Below are positions 36,536 to 46,200 of a DNA stretch of 64,000 nt, one piece after another; position 1 is the first letter of the stretch; every line of letters starts with the position of its first letter. The stretch comes from an uncultured Aquimarina sp. (GTDB lineage: Bacteria; Bacteroidota; Bacteroidia; Flavobacteriales; Flavobacteriaceae). The position numbers and the translations under genes are program-made. The stretch spans positions 186,001 through 250,000 of the forward strand of contig CANMTP010000002.1 of assembly GCA_947500845.1 (NCBI GenBank), read 5' to 3'. The notes beneath the pieces are model-generated. The model was not told the origin of the DNA. It saw only the letters and a program-made list of their open reading frames with translations, and ran no database searches.

Positions 36536-37216
36536 TTAATTCTTTTGATCTCGATAGTCGTCCAAACTATCACTGCGATCTGCTTTATATTTTTTAAGTG
36601 CTAAACGATATTCTGCAAGAACAACCTTGATATCATCATTCATTACATTTGCCAGGTCTGCTACAGAGCTGGCATCATAACCATATACTTTAGGTTCATT
36701 TTCTTTAAGCTTACCATCTCTTCCTCTTAAACTTTGATCTTTATCTATAATATATACATAATGGGTAGCCAGTCTTTCATCTAATTGATGTGGCGTATTC
36801 AGACTATCAAATAACTCTTCTATATTCTCTCGTGTACCAAAAAGAAATTTCCATCCAGACACATCTGTAATATTGCCTAATTCATCTAAAAGTTCTGCGG
36901 CTGCCTCTTCACTTCCAAAGGGTAACACCATTACGAATTGAAAATCTTGAAACCCGTGATTTTTCTTATAAATCTTTTGATTTAGATTGAACGCATTTCC
37001 TTCTTTATTGTATATATCATTACCTAAAAACCCCAAGACAGTAATTTTATTCTTAAAAGTAATCTTTTCAGAATTCAAGGATTCAAAATTTTCAACATCC
37101 CCTATGTTAGTATTTAGTACAGGAAGCTTAGCAAAGTTGTGTACCCCAGAAGCAAAAAATAAATATGCCACTAATGGTAGTACAAATAAGATACCTAAAA
37201 CAAGAAATTTTTTCAT
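36536..37216 (-). CDS. SCO-like thioredoxin-fold protein without the copper-binding cysteines
   Basis: A 226-residue protein anchored by one N-terminal helix (VLGILFVLPLVAYLFFASG), starting from the ATG at 37216. A GTG 15 bp upstream would extend it by five polar residues and is less likely. The body reads like a thioredoxin fold: KITVLGFLG, then FVMVLPFGSEEAAAEL, WKFLFGTRENIEELFD and THYVYIIDKDQSLRGRDG, the last resembling the YLIDxxGxIxxxy strand of SCO proteins. No cysteine is present at the CxxxC position. It is 6 bp ahead of the real SCO gene. Probable role is a structural or regulatory partner in oxidase assembly; this is inference. Confidence 0.7.
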   Translation of the reverse strand: MKKFLVLGILFVLPLVAYLFFASGVHNFAKLPVLNTNIGDVENFESLNSEKITFKNKITVLGFLGNDIYNKEGNAFNLNQKIYKKNHGFQDFQFVMVLPFGSEEAAAELLDELGNITDVSGWKFLFGTRENIEELFDSLNTPHQLDERLATHYVYIIDKDQSLRGRDGKLKENEPKVYGYDASSVADLANVMNDDIKVVLAEYRLALKKYKADRSDSLDDYRDQKN

Positions 37217-37241
37217 ATAAATATTACTCACATAAGTTGTG

Positions 37242-37249
37242 CAAAAATA
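37242..37249 (-). promoter_or_regulatory. Candidate -7 element for the SCO unit
   Basis: TATTTTTG on the minus strand fits TAnnTTTG 26 bp before the ATG at 37216. It lies directly after the terminator of the oxidase-subunit operon, and a TTG at the -33 spacing is not seen. Taken as weak support for a separate transcript. Confidence 0.4.
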
Positions 37250-37250
37250 G

Positions 37251-37279
37251 AAAAAGACGGTTTAAAAAACCGTCTTTTT
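37251..37279 (-). terminator. Rho-independent terminator between oxidase operon and SCO unit
   Basis: A perfect 13-bp stem (AAAAAGACGGTTT with AAACCGTCTTTTT) and 3-nt loop, with T/A-runs on both sides, 29 bp past the stop of oxidase subunit IV. It splits the cluster into two transcription units. Confidence 0.92.
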
Positions 37280-37307
37280 ACAATGCTTTTAACGTATATT
37301 TTTTAGA

Positions 37308-37667
37308 CTAGAAGTCCCAGCTTTTATATCCTGCTTTGAATACTTCATAAACATAATCTCCCTCTGTAAGCAGTATAAAGATCAAATAACATATTAAAAA
37401 TATCGCTGTCCATACTACCGATCTCCTCAGACCTTTTGTTTCTCCGTCCATATGCATAAATGCCCATGTGATGTAATAAGCTTTCCATATGGTCAGAATA
37501 ATGAAAATCCAGTTAAGAAGCTTCATGCTAATTAATGTTGTTTCAACTAAAAATGCAGGTTTTATAATCCCAAGGATTACCTCAACAATTGTAATAACAG
37601 AAAGTATGAAAAATACCTTCCAGATTTTACCTGTATTCGATTCGTGATGTGCTATATCGTGTGCCAT
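37308..37667 (-). CDS. Cytochrome c oxidase subunit IV family protein
   Basis: A 119-residue membrane protein with three predicted helices (VFFILSVITIVEVILGII, LLNWIFIILTIWKAYYITWAFMHM, VVWTAIFLICYLIFILL). The WKAYYITWAFMHMDGE segment is typical of the small caa3-type subunit IV (CtaF/CyoD-like). It starts MAHDIAHHESNTGK, with several His but no clear metal site. It is the last gene of the ctaB-subunit III-III-IV operon and is followed by a perfect terminator. Confidence 0.9.
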   Translation of the reverse strand: MAHDIAHHESNTGKIWKVFFILSVITIVEVILGIIKPAFLVETTLISMKLLNWIFIILTIWKAYYITWAFMHMDGETKGLRRSVVWTAIFLICYLIFILLTEGDYVYEVFKAGYKSWDF

Positions 37668-37690
37668 TTTATTTTACTACTATATTTTTA

Positions 37691-38671
37691 TTAAACCAGG
37701 TAAAAGAATGTAAATACAAATACCCATACCAAATCTACAAAGTGCCAATAAAGTCCTACTTTTTCTACCATCTCATAATTCTTTCTTCTTTCATAAGTCC
37801 CGAGAATTACATTAATAAAGATAATAATGTTGATGATCACTCCAGAGAATACATGAAAACCGTGAAAACCAGTAATAAAGAAAAAGAAATTTGCAAACAA
37901 CGGAGTTCCATATTCATTATGAACCAAATTAGCTCCTTCAACTATACCAACAGCATCATTTTGTAGTCTTTTTAGAGATTCTTCCCTCGATAATATAGTT
38001 TTCTCACCTTCTTCAGTAAGCGTCTGTGTCCTGATCAATACATCGTTTCTCTTTGCAAAGCCAGCCCTTATTTCATCTATAGTGTAGGTAGGAAGATCAT
38101 CTTCTGCTTCATACCAGATTCCATTCTTTTCTAAATGCTGTCTTCTTACATCTTCTTGTGGATCTGCTATTTCCTCAAGACCAACTCTATGACCTTCTGT
38201 ATCAACAAACTGGAGAATTTGTCCTGCTTTAGTCTCTACAGCTCCATATTCTCCTTTAATGAAGTTTTTCCACTCCCATGCTTGTGAGCCAACAAAAATA
38301 AGACCTCCTATAATGGTCCAGAACATATAAATGATAACTTTTTTCTGCTTCATTTGATGCCCTGCATCAACCGCCAATACCATAGTTACAGAAGAGAAAA
38401 TAAGTATAAAAGTCATCAAAGCCACATAGTACATTGGTGCATCTACTCCATGTAGAAAAGGAAAGTGATTAAACACCTCGTCGGCTATAGGCCATGAATC
38501 AATAAATTTAAATCTTGAAAAGCCATATGCGGCAAGAAAACCAGAGAATGTAAGTGCATCAGAAAGGATAAAGAACCACATCATCATTTTACCATAACTC
38601 ACCTTGAGTGGTTGATTACCACCTCCCCAGATTTTATCTTCGGTACCTGTTTTAGTAACAGCTGTTTCCAT
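37691..38671 (-). CDS. Cytochrome c oxidase subunit III with an inserted soluble segment
   Basis: A 326-residue haem-copper oxidase subunit III. The helices and EAW/GFHGFHV motifs are typical: SYGKMMMWFFILSDALTFSGF, AWEWKNFIKGEYG and NFFFFITGFHGFHVFSG, with the C-terminal WHFVDLVWVFVFT. Between helices at about residues 140 and 250 is an extra charged segment of roughly 110 residues (QEDVRRQHLEKNGIWYEAED, YTIDEIRAGFAKRND) absent from normal subunit III. It follows a shorter, regular subunit III gene in the same unit. Which one is in the main oxidase is not certain. Confidence 0.9.
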   Translation of the reverse strand: METAVTKTGTEDKIWGGGNQPLKVSYGKMMMWFFILSDALTFSGFLAAYGFSRFKFIDSWPIADEVFNHFPFLHGVDAPMYYVALMTFILIFSSVTMVLAVDAGHQMKQKKVIIYMFWTIIGGLIFVGSQAWEWKNFIKGEYGAVETKAGQILQFVDTEGHRVGLEEIADPQEDVRRQHLEKNGIWYEAEDDLPTYTIDEIRAGFAKRNDVLIRTQTLTEEGEKTILSREESLKRLQNDAVGIVEGANLVHNEYGTPLFANFFFFITGFHGFHVFSGVIINIIIFINVILGTYERRKNYEMVEKVGLYWHFVDLVWVFVFTFFYLV

Positions 38672-38811
38672 ATATAGAATTTGGTATTGTTAAATTTTCC
38701 ACAAAAATAATCAATTTTATCATTTCACCTGCTCAAATCAATTTTTTAATTAAGGCAAATGTAATTCCTCTTGAGAATCTCTTTTGTAAGAACGCATCAA
38801 TAGATTTTGAA

Positions 38812-39393
38812 TTACTTGATAAAATATAAAAACAAAAAGAGATAAACCCACAGAAAATCAACAAAATGCCAATACATAGCACCTAGTTCTAATCCCAAAG
38901 TTTGACCGGCTTTATATTTTTGTTTAAAATGATTATAAATTAGCACTATAAGTACCATGATTCCTCCAACTATATGAGCCAAATGGGTAACCACGATGAT
39001 AAACATAAAAGTGGAAACAATATTGGATGTTGGTCCGGTAAAATGATATCCCTGATTAATTATCTCTTTAAAACCTTCGAATTGTAAGACAATAAAAAGA
39101 ATTCCTAAAGCTAGTGTTGATAGCAACAAACCAGTAGCGACTCCTCTATTATTTTTCTCAATAGCTTTTTTAACCATGTAAAGGGTAATACTACTTGCTA
39201 ATATTACAAAAATACTATAAATAAACGGCTGAGGAAAAACCAAATCGGTTACCCAATCTTTTCTGGCTTTACTTACTACATAAGCACTAGTAAGGCCAGC
39301 GAATACCATTGCCATACTCACCATAGCAAACCACATCATGGTTTTTTTGGATCTGTTGATTTTTTCTTGTGTTGTACCTTGTGTTAAATCCAT
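38812..39393 (-). CDS. Cytochrome c oxidase subunit III, short form
   Basis: A 193-residue haem-copper oxidase subunit III family protein with five predicted helices. KKTMMWFAMVSMAMVFAGLTSAYVV at the start, QFEGFKEIINQGYHF, THLAHIVGGIMVLIVLIYNHF in the middle and GAMYWHFVDFLWVYLFLFLYF at the end are the family blocks. It lacks the long insertion of the next gene. The start overlaps the ctaB stop by 10 bp, so it is translationally coupled. Part of the aa3/caa3-type oxidase operon. Confidence 0.92.
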   Translation of the reverse strand: MDLTQGTTQEKINRSKKTMMWFAMVSMAMVFAGLTSAYVVSKARKDWVTDLVFPQPFIYSIFVILASSITLYMVKKAIEKNNRGVATGLLLSTLALGILFIVLQFEGFKEIINQGYHFTGPTSNIVSTFMFIIVVTHLAHIVGGIMVLIVLIYNHFKQKYKAGQTLGLELGAMYWHFVDFLWVYLFLFLYFIK

Positions 39394-40295
39394 ATCCGAA
39401 TAAATTTGTCTGCTACATAGATAATCTGCAATAATGTAATGTATAAAACACTCACTAACATTAGTTGTTTAGCAGTTTTAGTATCTCTTTCTTTGTATAA
39501 TCGAATTGCAGATCTTAATAAGATTAATCCCAAAATTAGAATGACAACTCCAGATACCGGAGTAAGATATAAGTCTCCTGTTACCCCAAAAACCGGTATT
39601 AATGAAGTAACTACTGTCCAAACTGTATAAAGAATAATCTGTACTGCTGTACCTTGATCTCTCTTACCTGTGGGAAGCATAAAAAATCCTCCTTTTTTAT
39701 AGTCTTCGTACAAAAACCATCCAATAGCCCAAAAATGAGGAAACTGCCAAAAAAATTGTATCATAAATAATGTACCTGGCTCTATTCCAAAATCATTAGT
39801 TGCCGCAACCCAGCCCAACATAAAAGGAATTGCCCCGGGAATAGCACCAACAAAAACAGACAATGGTGTTTTGGTTTTTAACGGAGTGTACAAACTCACG
39901 TAAACAAAAATGGAAATAGCGCCAAACATTGCCGTTTTAGGGTTTATAATATATAAAACACTAATTCCTGCAATCGTAAAAAGAGTAGCGATAGCAAAAG
40001 CAGTATTAACAGACATTCTTCCTGATGGAACTGGTCTGTTTTTGGTTCGATCCATTAATTTATCAAGATCTCTTTCTATAATTTGATTAAACGCATTTGA
40101 AGCACCTACCATGAAATAACCTCCTATTGCCAATAACAACAGCGTACTAAAAGAAACCACTTCTACACCTAATAGATAACCGGCTACCGAAGAAAAAACT
40201 ACACTTAATGCCAAACGCATTTTTGTGATCTCCTTAAAATCTTGAACAACAGAAACTTTTGCGGTTGTAATTTGGGTTACGCTCAAATCTTGCAC
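39384..40295 (-). CDS. ctaB: Protoheme IX farnesyltransferase (haem O synthase)
   Basis: CtaB adds a farnesyl group to haem b to give haem O for the oxidase. The 303-residue UbiA-family membrane protein has two Asp-rich motifs: NAFNQIIERDLDKLMDRTKNRP at about 86-107 (first DxxxD-like site) and the YEDYKKGGFFMLP block (about 194-206), close to the second. Nine helices are predicted. Start is the ATG at 40295. It is the first gene of the oxidase unit, with a promoter at 40326-40356, and overlaps the short subunit III gene by 10 bp. Confidence 0.95.
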   Translation of the reverse strand: MQDLSVTQITTAKVSVVQDFKEITKMRLALSVVFSSVAGYLLGVEVVSFSTLLLLAIGGYFMVGASNAFNQIIERDLDKLMDRTKNRPVPSGRMSVNTAFAIATLFTIAGISVLYIINPKTAMFGAISIFVYVSLYTPLKTKTPLSVFVGAIPGAIPFMLGWVAATNDFGIEPGTLFMIQFFWQFPHFWAIGWFLYEDYKKGGFFMLPTGKRDQGTAVQIILYTVWTVVTSLIPVFGVTGDLYLTPVSGVVILILGLILLRSAIRLYKERDTKTAKQLMLVSVLYITLLQIIYVADKFIRIWI

Positions 40296-40325
40296 TTTTC
40301 TAAATAACTTTTTTTAAAAGTGGTG

Positions 40326-40356
40326 CAAAGATAACCCTTAAAAGGTTTTTAGACAA
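40326..40356 (-). promoter_or_regulatory. Bacteroidota-type promoter for the ctaB-oxidase operon
   Basis: On the minus strand TTG, 20 nt and TATCTTTG match TTG-N17-23-TAnnTTTG, with the -7 element 30 bp before the ctaB ATG. Confidence 0.65.
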
Positions 40357-40524
40357 CTTTCTAAGGATGCATTATTAAGCTTTTAACAGACTAGAAGTAA
40401 CACTATTGCTATTTCTTTATCAAATGTCGTATTAATATTTCTATACAGAAGTCAATTATGACTGCTATTTTTCATGCTTATAACGATGTCAAGTCACCAT
40501 AAAAAGAAAAATTCTGTTATCATA

Positions 40525-40565
40525 AGCGTAGTCGAAAGGTGGAATAAATACATTTCGACTACGCT
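40525..40565. repeat. Inverted repeat of an intergenic element (TTCGACT type)
   Basis: AGCGTAGTCGAAA and TTTCGACTACGCT form a perfect 13-bp inverted repeat with a 15-nt spacer, in the 293-bp gap between ctaB and the tonB gene. The TTTCGACT-xx-GCT core recurs at 58826-58850 and resembles small repeats scattered in flavobacterial genomes. The two tonB genes and ctaB are all on the minus strand. Confidence 0.6.
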
Positions 40566-40588
40566 ATACCCCTACAAAATAGATTATT

Positions 40589-41329
40589 CTAGTCTTGAAT
40601 TTTAAAAACGATAGGTAATTGATATTTTACCGTCACTGGAGTATCTCTTTGTTTTCCTGGAGTCATTTGAGGAAATAAATCTATTATTCGCTTTGCTTCT
40701 TTTTCTAATTTTGGATGCGGAGCTCTAACTTGAATATTAGTAATCATTCCATTAGCATCTACGTCAAATTGGGTATATATCCTTTGCAAACCTGTTAACC
40801 CGTATTTTTGACCAAGTCCAGTATTAAATTTTCTAGAAACTATCCTTCCTACTTTTTCCGAAAAACAGGCAGCTCTTTCCTTATTCGTCTTTAATTTCTC
40901 ACATCCCGGAAAAATAGGAACCCACTCTATTTTCGTGAAAGGATAACTTATCGGGTCATTATCTTCAGGATCATCAGGAAGTACATCCGGGGTAAAGGGA
41001 GCAGATTCGATAGGTTCATTTTTAAAAACCTCATCAATATTCTTAAGCATTGCATCATTCTCAACAATTTTAAAATCCTCAGGATCCACAACTGGTTTAC
41101 TTTTCTTTTCTGCAACTACTTTATTCTCTGGTTCTTGATATTCTACAAACCTGGTATCCCAAACGTATGTTGGCTCATCATCCATCATGATTGGGGATGA
41201 CCGATTAATAACAGGTACCGTCGTATATACCTCAAACATTAGAAATGTAAATAATAGACTTGCTATAAGTCCAATTTGAAAGTTCTCCAATGTACTTTTT
41301 CGTACATTAGCATCGTGCTTGTTACTCAT
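40589..41329 (-). CDS. TonB-family energy transducer, second of a tandem pair
   Basis: A 246-residue TonB protein, starting from the ATG at 41329. TonB couples the inner-membrane proton motive force to outer-membrane receptors. It has an N-terminal membrane helix (FQIGLIASLLFTFLMFEVYTTV, about 20-41), a polar, proline-poor linker (about 45-125), and a C-terminal TonB domain with FPGCEKLKTNKERAAC and QVRAPHPKLEKEAKRII then PGKQRDTPVTVKYQLPIVF. Its C-terminal half is clearly similar to that of the gene at 41438. It lacks the Pro-rich spacer of that copy. The ATG 45 bp upstream adds no useful signal. Confidence 0.9.
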   Translation of the reverse strand: MSNKHDANVRKSTLENFQIGLIASLLFTFLMFEVYTTVPVINRSSPIMMDDEPTYVWDTRFVEYQEPENKVVAEKKSKPVVDPEDFKIVENDAMLKNIDEVFKNEPIESAPFTPDVLPDDPEDNDPISYPFTKIEWVPIFPGCEKLKTNKERAACFSEKVGRIVSRKFNTGLGQKYGLTGLQRIYTQFDVDANGMITNIQVRAPHPKLEKEAKRIIDLFPQMTPGKQRDTPVTVKYQLPIVFKIQD

Positions 41330-41382
41330 AATATTTAGTTTTAACGTTACAATTAAATCTGAATCAACAAGCATACCAAAAA

Positions 41383-41415
41383 AGAATCCCGTCTACAATC
41401 ATGTGACGGGATTCT
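41383..41415 (-). terminator. Rho-independent terminator between the two tonB genes
   Basis: A perfect 11-bp stem (AGAATCCCGTC with GACGGGATTCT) and 11-nt loop, followed on the minus strand by six T. It is 23 bp past the first tonB gene, so the second copy needs its own promoter. Confidence 0.88.
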
Positions 41416-41437
41416 AATATTTTAAATGTGTTTATTT

Positions 41438-42163
41438 CTAGTCTTGTACCTGAAAAACTATTGGTAAAGAATACAGTACACCTACTGCTTTTCCTCGTTG
41501 TTTTCCCGGGGTCATTTTAGGCAACATATTAACCACTCTTTGTGCCTCTTTTTCTAATCTTGGGTGCGGTCCTCTGGCCTGAACACCAACAATATTACCG
41601 CTTCTGTCAATTTTAAATCTCACATAGATTCTGTTTACTCCAGACAGTCCGAGCTCATTACCAAGTTCTGTATTAAACTTACGGTTAACAAATTTCTTAA
41701 CCTTATCACTCATACATTTCTTTTTTGCAGCATTGTTTCCTGCACCTTCGCAACCTGGAAAAACAGGTACGTTCTCGATAACAGCAAATGGTACGTCTGC
41801 AATTTCTTCTTCTTCTTCTACATCTTCTACTTCTTCTACTTCAACAATCTCTTCTTCTTGATTGGTTTCTGTTGATTCGATAATAGTTTCTTCTACCTCT
41901 TCTTCATCTTCTACTACATCGATAATCTCTGGAGCAGGTGGTGGAGGTGGTGGAGGTGGTGGTGTATTTAAGTTTTGAGTAATTGGAACATCTTCTTCTT
42001 CTAATTCGTCAAGATTAACCTGACCTATATCAATGTTACTTCTATCATAAGTTTTCCACTCAATTCCTTGCCATGTAATAAAAAGCACTAAAATAAGTCC
42101 CAACTGAAGGAACAAGGTACTTCTTCTATTTAAATCTGCTTTAGGATTTTTTTTCGGTTCCAT
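41438..42163 (-). CDS. TonB-family energy transducer, first of a tandem pair
   Basis: A 241-residue TonB protein. N-terminal basic segment then membrane helix (TLFLQLGLILVLFITWQGIEW, about 16-36), a nine-proline run at about 68-76, an acidic Glu/Val-rich linker (about 84-125), and a C-terminal TonB domain (FPGCEGAGNNAAKKKC, QARGPHPRLEKEAQRVV, PGKQRGKAVGVLYSLPIVF). The C-terminal domain is closely alike in the gene downstream, which points to a tandem duplication. No exbB/exbD is adjacent. A terminator lies between the two copies. Confidence 0.92.
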   Translation of the reverse strand: MEPKKNPKADLNRRSTLFLQLGLILVLFITWQGIEWKTYDRSNIDIGQVNLDELEEEDVPITQNLNTPPPPPPPPPAPEIIDVVEDEEEVEETIIESTETNQEEEIVEVEEVEDVEEEEEIADVPFAVIENVPVFPGCEGAGNNAAKKKCMSDKVKKFVNRKFNTELGNELGLSGVNRIYVRFKIDRSGNIVGVQARGPHPRLEKEAQRVVNMLPKMTPGKQRGKAVGVLYSLPIVFQVQD

Positions 42164-42307
42164 AATTATATTACGTTATAGGATTGCTAAAATAGCTAAT
42201 TTCTTTTGTAATTTCCAATTAAAGATAAAAATGTAAAACAAAAACTCAGTTTTTTAACTTTTATCTAATTCATCAATTGAGTCTAAAAACGATTAAAACG
42301 TATCTCC

Positions 42308-42730
42308 TCAAGTTACAAGGCGCTTCTTTTTCTTAAACATAATCAATTCACTTTCAAATACTTTTAATAAAATAAATGCAAAAATTATACCACTTGTATT
42401 GGCTATCATATCATACCAATCCGGACTTCGATAATTCGTCAAAAGCATTTGTAATAATTCCATCAGTCCTCCATAAAAAAAACATATCAAAGAAGATTTG
42501 ACCAGACTTTGTCTAAAATTTTCATTTCTCTTTTCAGAAAAAAAGAAAAACAAAAACCAAATCATCGTAAAAATAAAATAAGCTACAAAATGCCCAATTT
42601 TATCACTTCCTTGTACACCAACTTTAAAAGATATGATAAACCTTGCTAGTGACGCCCATGTAATTAAAATAAAGTATAAAATTAAGAGAGCAAGAAGAGG
42701 TCTATGCCCCAATAACCTTTTTATAACCAT
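42308..42730 (-). CDS. VanZ-like family membrane protein
   Basis: A 140-residue protein with four predicted helices and the VanZ-type pattern: [43 protein letters not shown] in outline, with SDKIGHF at about 45-51 as the family's core, then [17 protein letters not shown]. Its start overlaps the gcvH 3' end. I prefer the ATG at 42730 to the one at 42748. The gene order ruvA-sprA-gcvH-vanZ is common in flavobacteria. The role is unknown; VanZ itself affects teicoplanin response, which is unlikely to be relevant here. Confidence 0.85.
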   Translation of the reverse strand: MVIKRLLGHRPLLALLILYFILITWASLARFIISFKVGVQGSDKIGHFVAYFIFTMIWFLFFFFSEKRNENFRQSLVKSSLICFFYGGLMELLQMLLTNYRSPDWYDMIANTSGIIFAFILLKVFESELIMFKKKKRLVT

Positions 42731-43082
42731 CTGCAGATAATAAATCATCTATTTGGGATGTATCAGATATTTTAATCTTCACCATCCAACCTTCTCCATA
42801 AGGATCGCTATTTACCAATTCTGGATCACTTTCTAAATTTTCATTAAATTCTAGGATCTCTCCCGTTAAAGGCAGAAATAAATCAGAAACAGTTTTAACA
42901 GCCTCGACTGTACCAAAAACTTCTTCTTGTTCTAGTTCTTCACCTACGGTTTCTACCTCTACATAAACAATATCGCCCAATTCGCCTTGAGCGAAATCAG
43001 TAATCCCTACTGTGGCGATATCCCCATCTATTTTGATCCACTCGTGATCTTTGGTATATTTTAATTCTGAAGGAATATTCAT
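42702..43082 (-). CDS. gcvH: Glycine cleavage system H protein
   Basis: The H protein carries lipoyl-bound aminomethyl intermediates between P, T and L proteins of the glycine cleavage system, and also serves in lipoate relay. The 126-residue product starts [20 protein letters not shown]. It has the lipoyl-lysine in [15 protein letters not shown] at about Lys63, and the [11 protein letters not shown] block near the end. Length fits exactly. It sits downstream of sprA, an arrangement kept in many Bacteroidota. Confidence 0.96.
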   Translation of the reverse strand: MNIPSELKYTKDHEWIKIDGDIATVGITDFAQGELGDIVYVEVETVGEELEQEEVFGTVEAVKTVSDLFLPLTGEILEFNENLESDPELVNSDPYGEGWMVKIKISDTSQIDDLLSADGYKKVIGA

Positions 43083-43217
43083 TCGAAAAAAGTGTTTATA
43101 TGTTTTTATATTTTGAAGACGAAAATAATTCTATTTTGTTAGATTTTACGAAAACCAACCAAAAAATTATCAAAAAACAATTGTCAATAACCTTATGCCC
43201 CTTCAAATTAAAAAAAG

Positions 43218-46200
43218 TTAATTCCCAAAGTTATACCTCAAAGTAAATCCACCTCTAATTGTTGTTTGCGGAAACGCAGTAGAAATTGAAAACTCAGAAA
43301 ATGTATGGTCGTAAAAGAATAAAGCAGTTAAATTTTTACTAAGCGCATAATCTGCTGTTAACTTTAAACCATAAATATCTTGTCCCGCAGTTACTTGTGT
43401 ATCATCTAAATCTAGATATCTAATCAAAGTTTCGTTTTGACGTAACGATAAGTCGGCTCTTAAATTAAGATCACTCTTTATAACTTGTTTTCTTCCTGCG
43501 ATTCTGGTCGCAAAAGTAAGATCAGCAAACCTATATCCAAGACCTATAATATATTCATTACCTTGAATTTCTGTGAGCAAATTGTTATCAAAGCTTAGCG
43601 ACAATGCTCTATCTTTTTTCCACTCTGCAAGAATCTTGATTGAATTTTCCATTTCCATATCCAATCGTACTAATGGACTAAACTGCTCTGTTAGATTAAT
43701 ATTCGAGTATAGGATGGGATTTCTAAAATTACCTGATTGGTCTATGTCTCCTCGATTTTGAAACTCAAGATTAGTCTGAAATTGATTAATGGTATAATTA
43801 GCGCGATATCCATGTGCAACAGAAAAACGTTTGAAACGTTTTTTGAACCATTTTAGGTTCATCAGACCTGTATATTTTACATCCCAGTTGGGTAGCGGTA
43901 CATCTCGAAATGCACCTTTTTGTACTTTTTCGGCACTGGTACCACTATATGCTGACAAAAACGCTGGTAAAAGTACTGCTTGATTAGTTTTGCCAAATCC
44001 AACGGGATATCGATATCCATTAGGCTCTTCTTCATCACTTCTAGGAACATCTGCTGCAGGTACACCATAATATTCTGCTGCAAGACGATCTGCAACTATT
44101 TGCCTGTTTTCTCTAAAATTATCAAATGCTTCAGAACTAAACTCATCACTTTTGCTGAAAGCCGTATTAATCAATAAGGTGGAAATTGTAAAATTACCAA
44201 AGGTATTAGGTGTTAGCGACTGATATTGAAGATCTTCATCGATACGATAATTCTCTGTATAGGTCTCAGAATAGTTTCTGTTTGCACTTATATCAATTTT
44301 AAGGTCTTTTAATAATCCCAATGAGGCCTGTACGTTGAGTTGCCTTCCTTCAACTTCTCGATATTGTTCATTAAAATCCTGATACAAGGTAAGCCACCCA
44401 TTACGAGCAGCAATGTCTCTAATCTCTGCCTGGCTTCCAAATGTAAAACCGGTGGTAGGTTTTAATGTTCCTATAAAACCAGGTTCTCTAACATATCCTG
44501 GTAAGAAAATCCCGTTATCTTGCTGATAGTTTACATTAACCTTCTTTACTGCCGTAACAAGCCCAATTAATGTATTGTAAACCTTATCACCAATACTTAA
44601 TTTGCTTTTCCCTCTTGGAGCGTTAGTTTTGGATGACTTTTTGGTTTTCTTCTCAGACTCCTTATCCCCTTTTTCCTTTTCTTTAGAGTCTTTGGTTTTC
44701 TTTGTTTTTCTTTTCCCTGGTCTAATTTTGGTAAGTCCAACATACTTATACAACGTATTCATATCTAATGAACCGTTTATGGTATGCACATTAGCATTCT
44801 GCACCGTATTCCCTAAATCAGGAATATCGTCAAGAGTTTTTAGCGCCTCACTACCTTTCACCCACTGAAAATCTGCATTATAAGAGTATGTAGCCCTCAT
44901 GAATTTAAACAATGGTATTTTATTCAATGGTATTTCGTAATTCACCTGAAGTTGCTGATTATGAGTATTCGCATCTCCAATATCAAAAAATCCACTCCAA
45001 ATATTGATAGTATTGTCTACCTCATTATTTTCATCAATAAAATTCTTGACGATACGATTATTAGCCGAGGTAAAACTAAAATTTAAGGATTTAGTGAGGT
45101 TATAATTGATTGCGTACTGCCAATCAAAAAGAAAATTGCGTTGAAACAATGTGGGCAGTCCAATATCACCTGGTCTAAGCGTGATATCCCTAAATACCTG
45201 TTCATTATATTGCCTATTTATATTTGAACTTACTGCAATGCTTGTTGGTAAAAGGTTAAAATTAAAATCCTTCAACAAATCAAAATATTTACTCTTCCCT
45301 AAAAGTTTTATTTTCTTAAAAGGCTCTATTTCTTTGGGCTGAAATGCAAAGTCGTAAGTCCCTCCTAATCTAACACTTTGATCTAAGGATTTTTCAATCT
45401 CAAAATCGCGATGATCTGTCTGATTATAGGTTCCTGAGAAAGTAAAGTTTTCAATATCATAAGGCATGGGCTTTGCTTCGCCTGTTCTTTCTTTTCGTAA
45501 ACCGATCACATTAAAACTTTGTCTTTTGGTATACTCTGTAGATTGCCGTTCAATTTGTTCTCGTCTTTCTGGATCTGCTATATTATCCAGTCGGTCCTGA
45601 AGCTCTATATCCTGAAACTCGGGATCGTATTGCGGTGTGATTAATTCTTCTCCTCTGCTGTAATTAAACGGGATTTGCACTCCCCATTTTTTGGGCAAGA
45701 GCTGCCCAATGTTAACATTAGTCGTTAAGTCGTATTGCTTATGATCTTCCAGACTACGTTCATTTGGCCCCTGTTCTATTCCTCCAAAACCTATGGTGCT
45801 AATTCTACCCGAGGCACTTACATTAGCAAAATCCGCAATATTTGCATCCATATTGGCGACCGCAGCCCACCCTCCTTGATTTTTAAGATCACTCAATCGC
45901 ATTTCATTAAACCAAACCGTACCCGATTGATTACTCCCGCTATCGTTCTTTATTCCTACCATCATTACCCTAATATCACCTAAGCTAGGATTTCCTTTGA
46001 TACCTACTCTAAGATTATTTGGTCCATCAAAGAAGTTGACATTTGATGAGTTTAATCCGTTCCCAGAGTCTATCAAGCTTGCCTTTATTTGCTGAAGAAA
46101 TTCCAGAGGAATACTTAATCGATTAGCTTCTGGCCAAACATCATTCTCGGCTCTATCACTAAGCGCAGAAACCTCTAAGGGAATTTCTATTTGATAAAAG

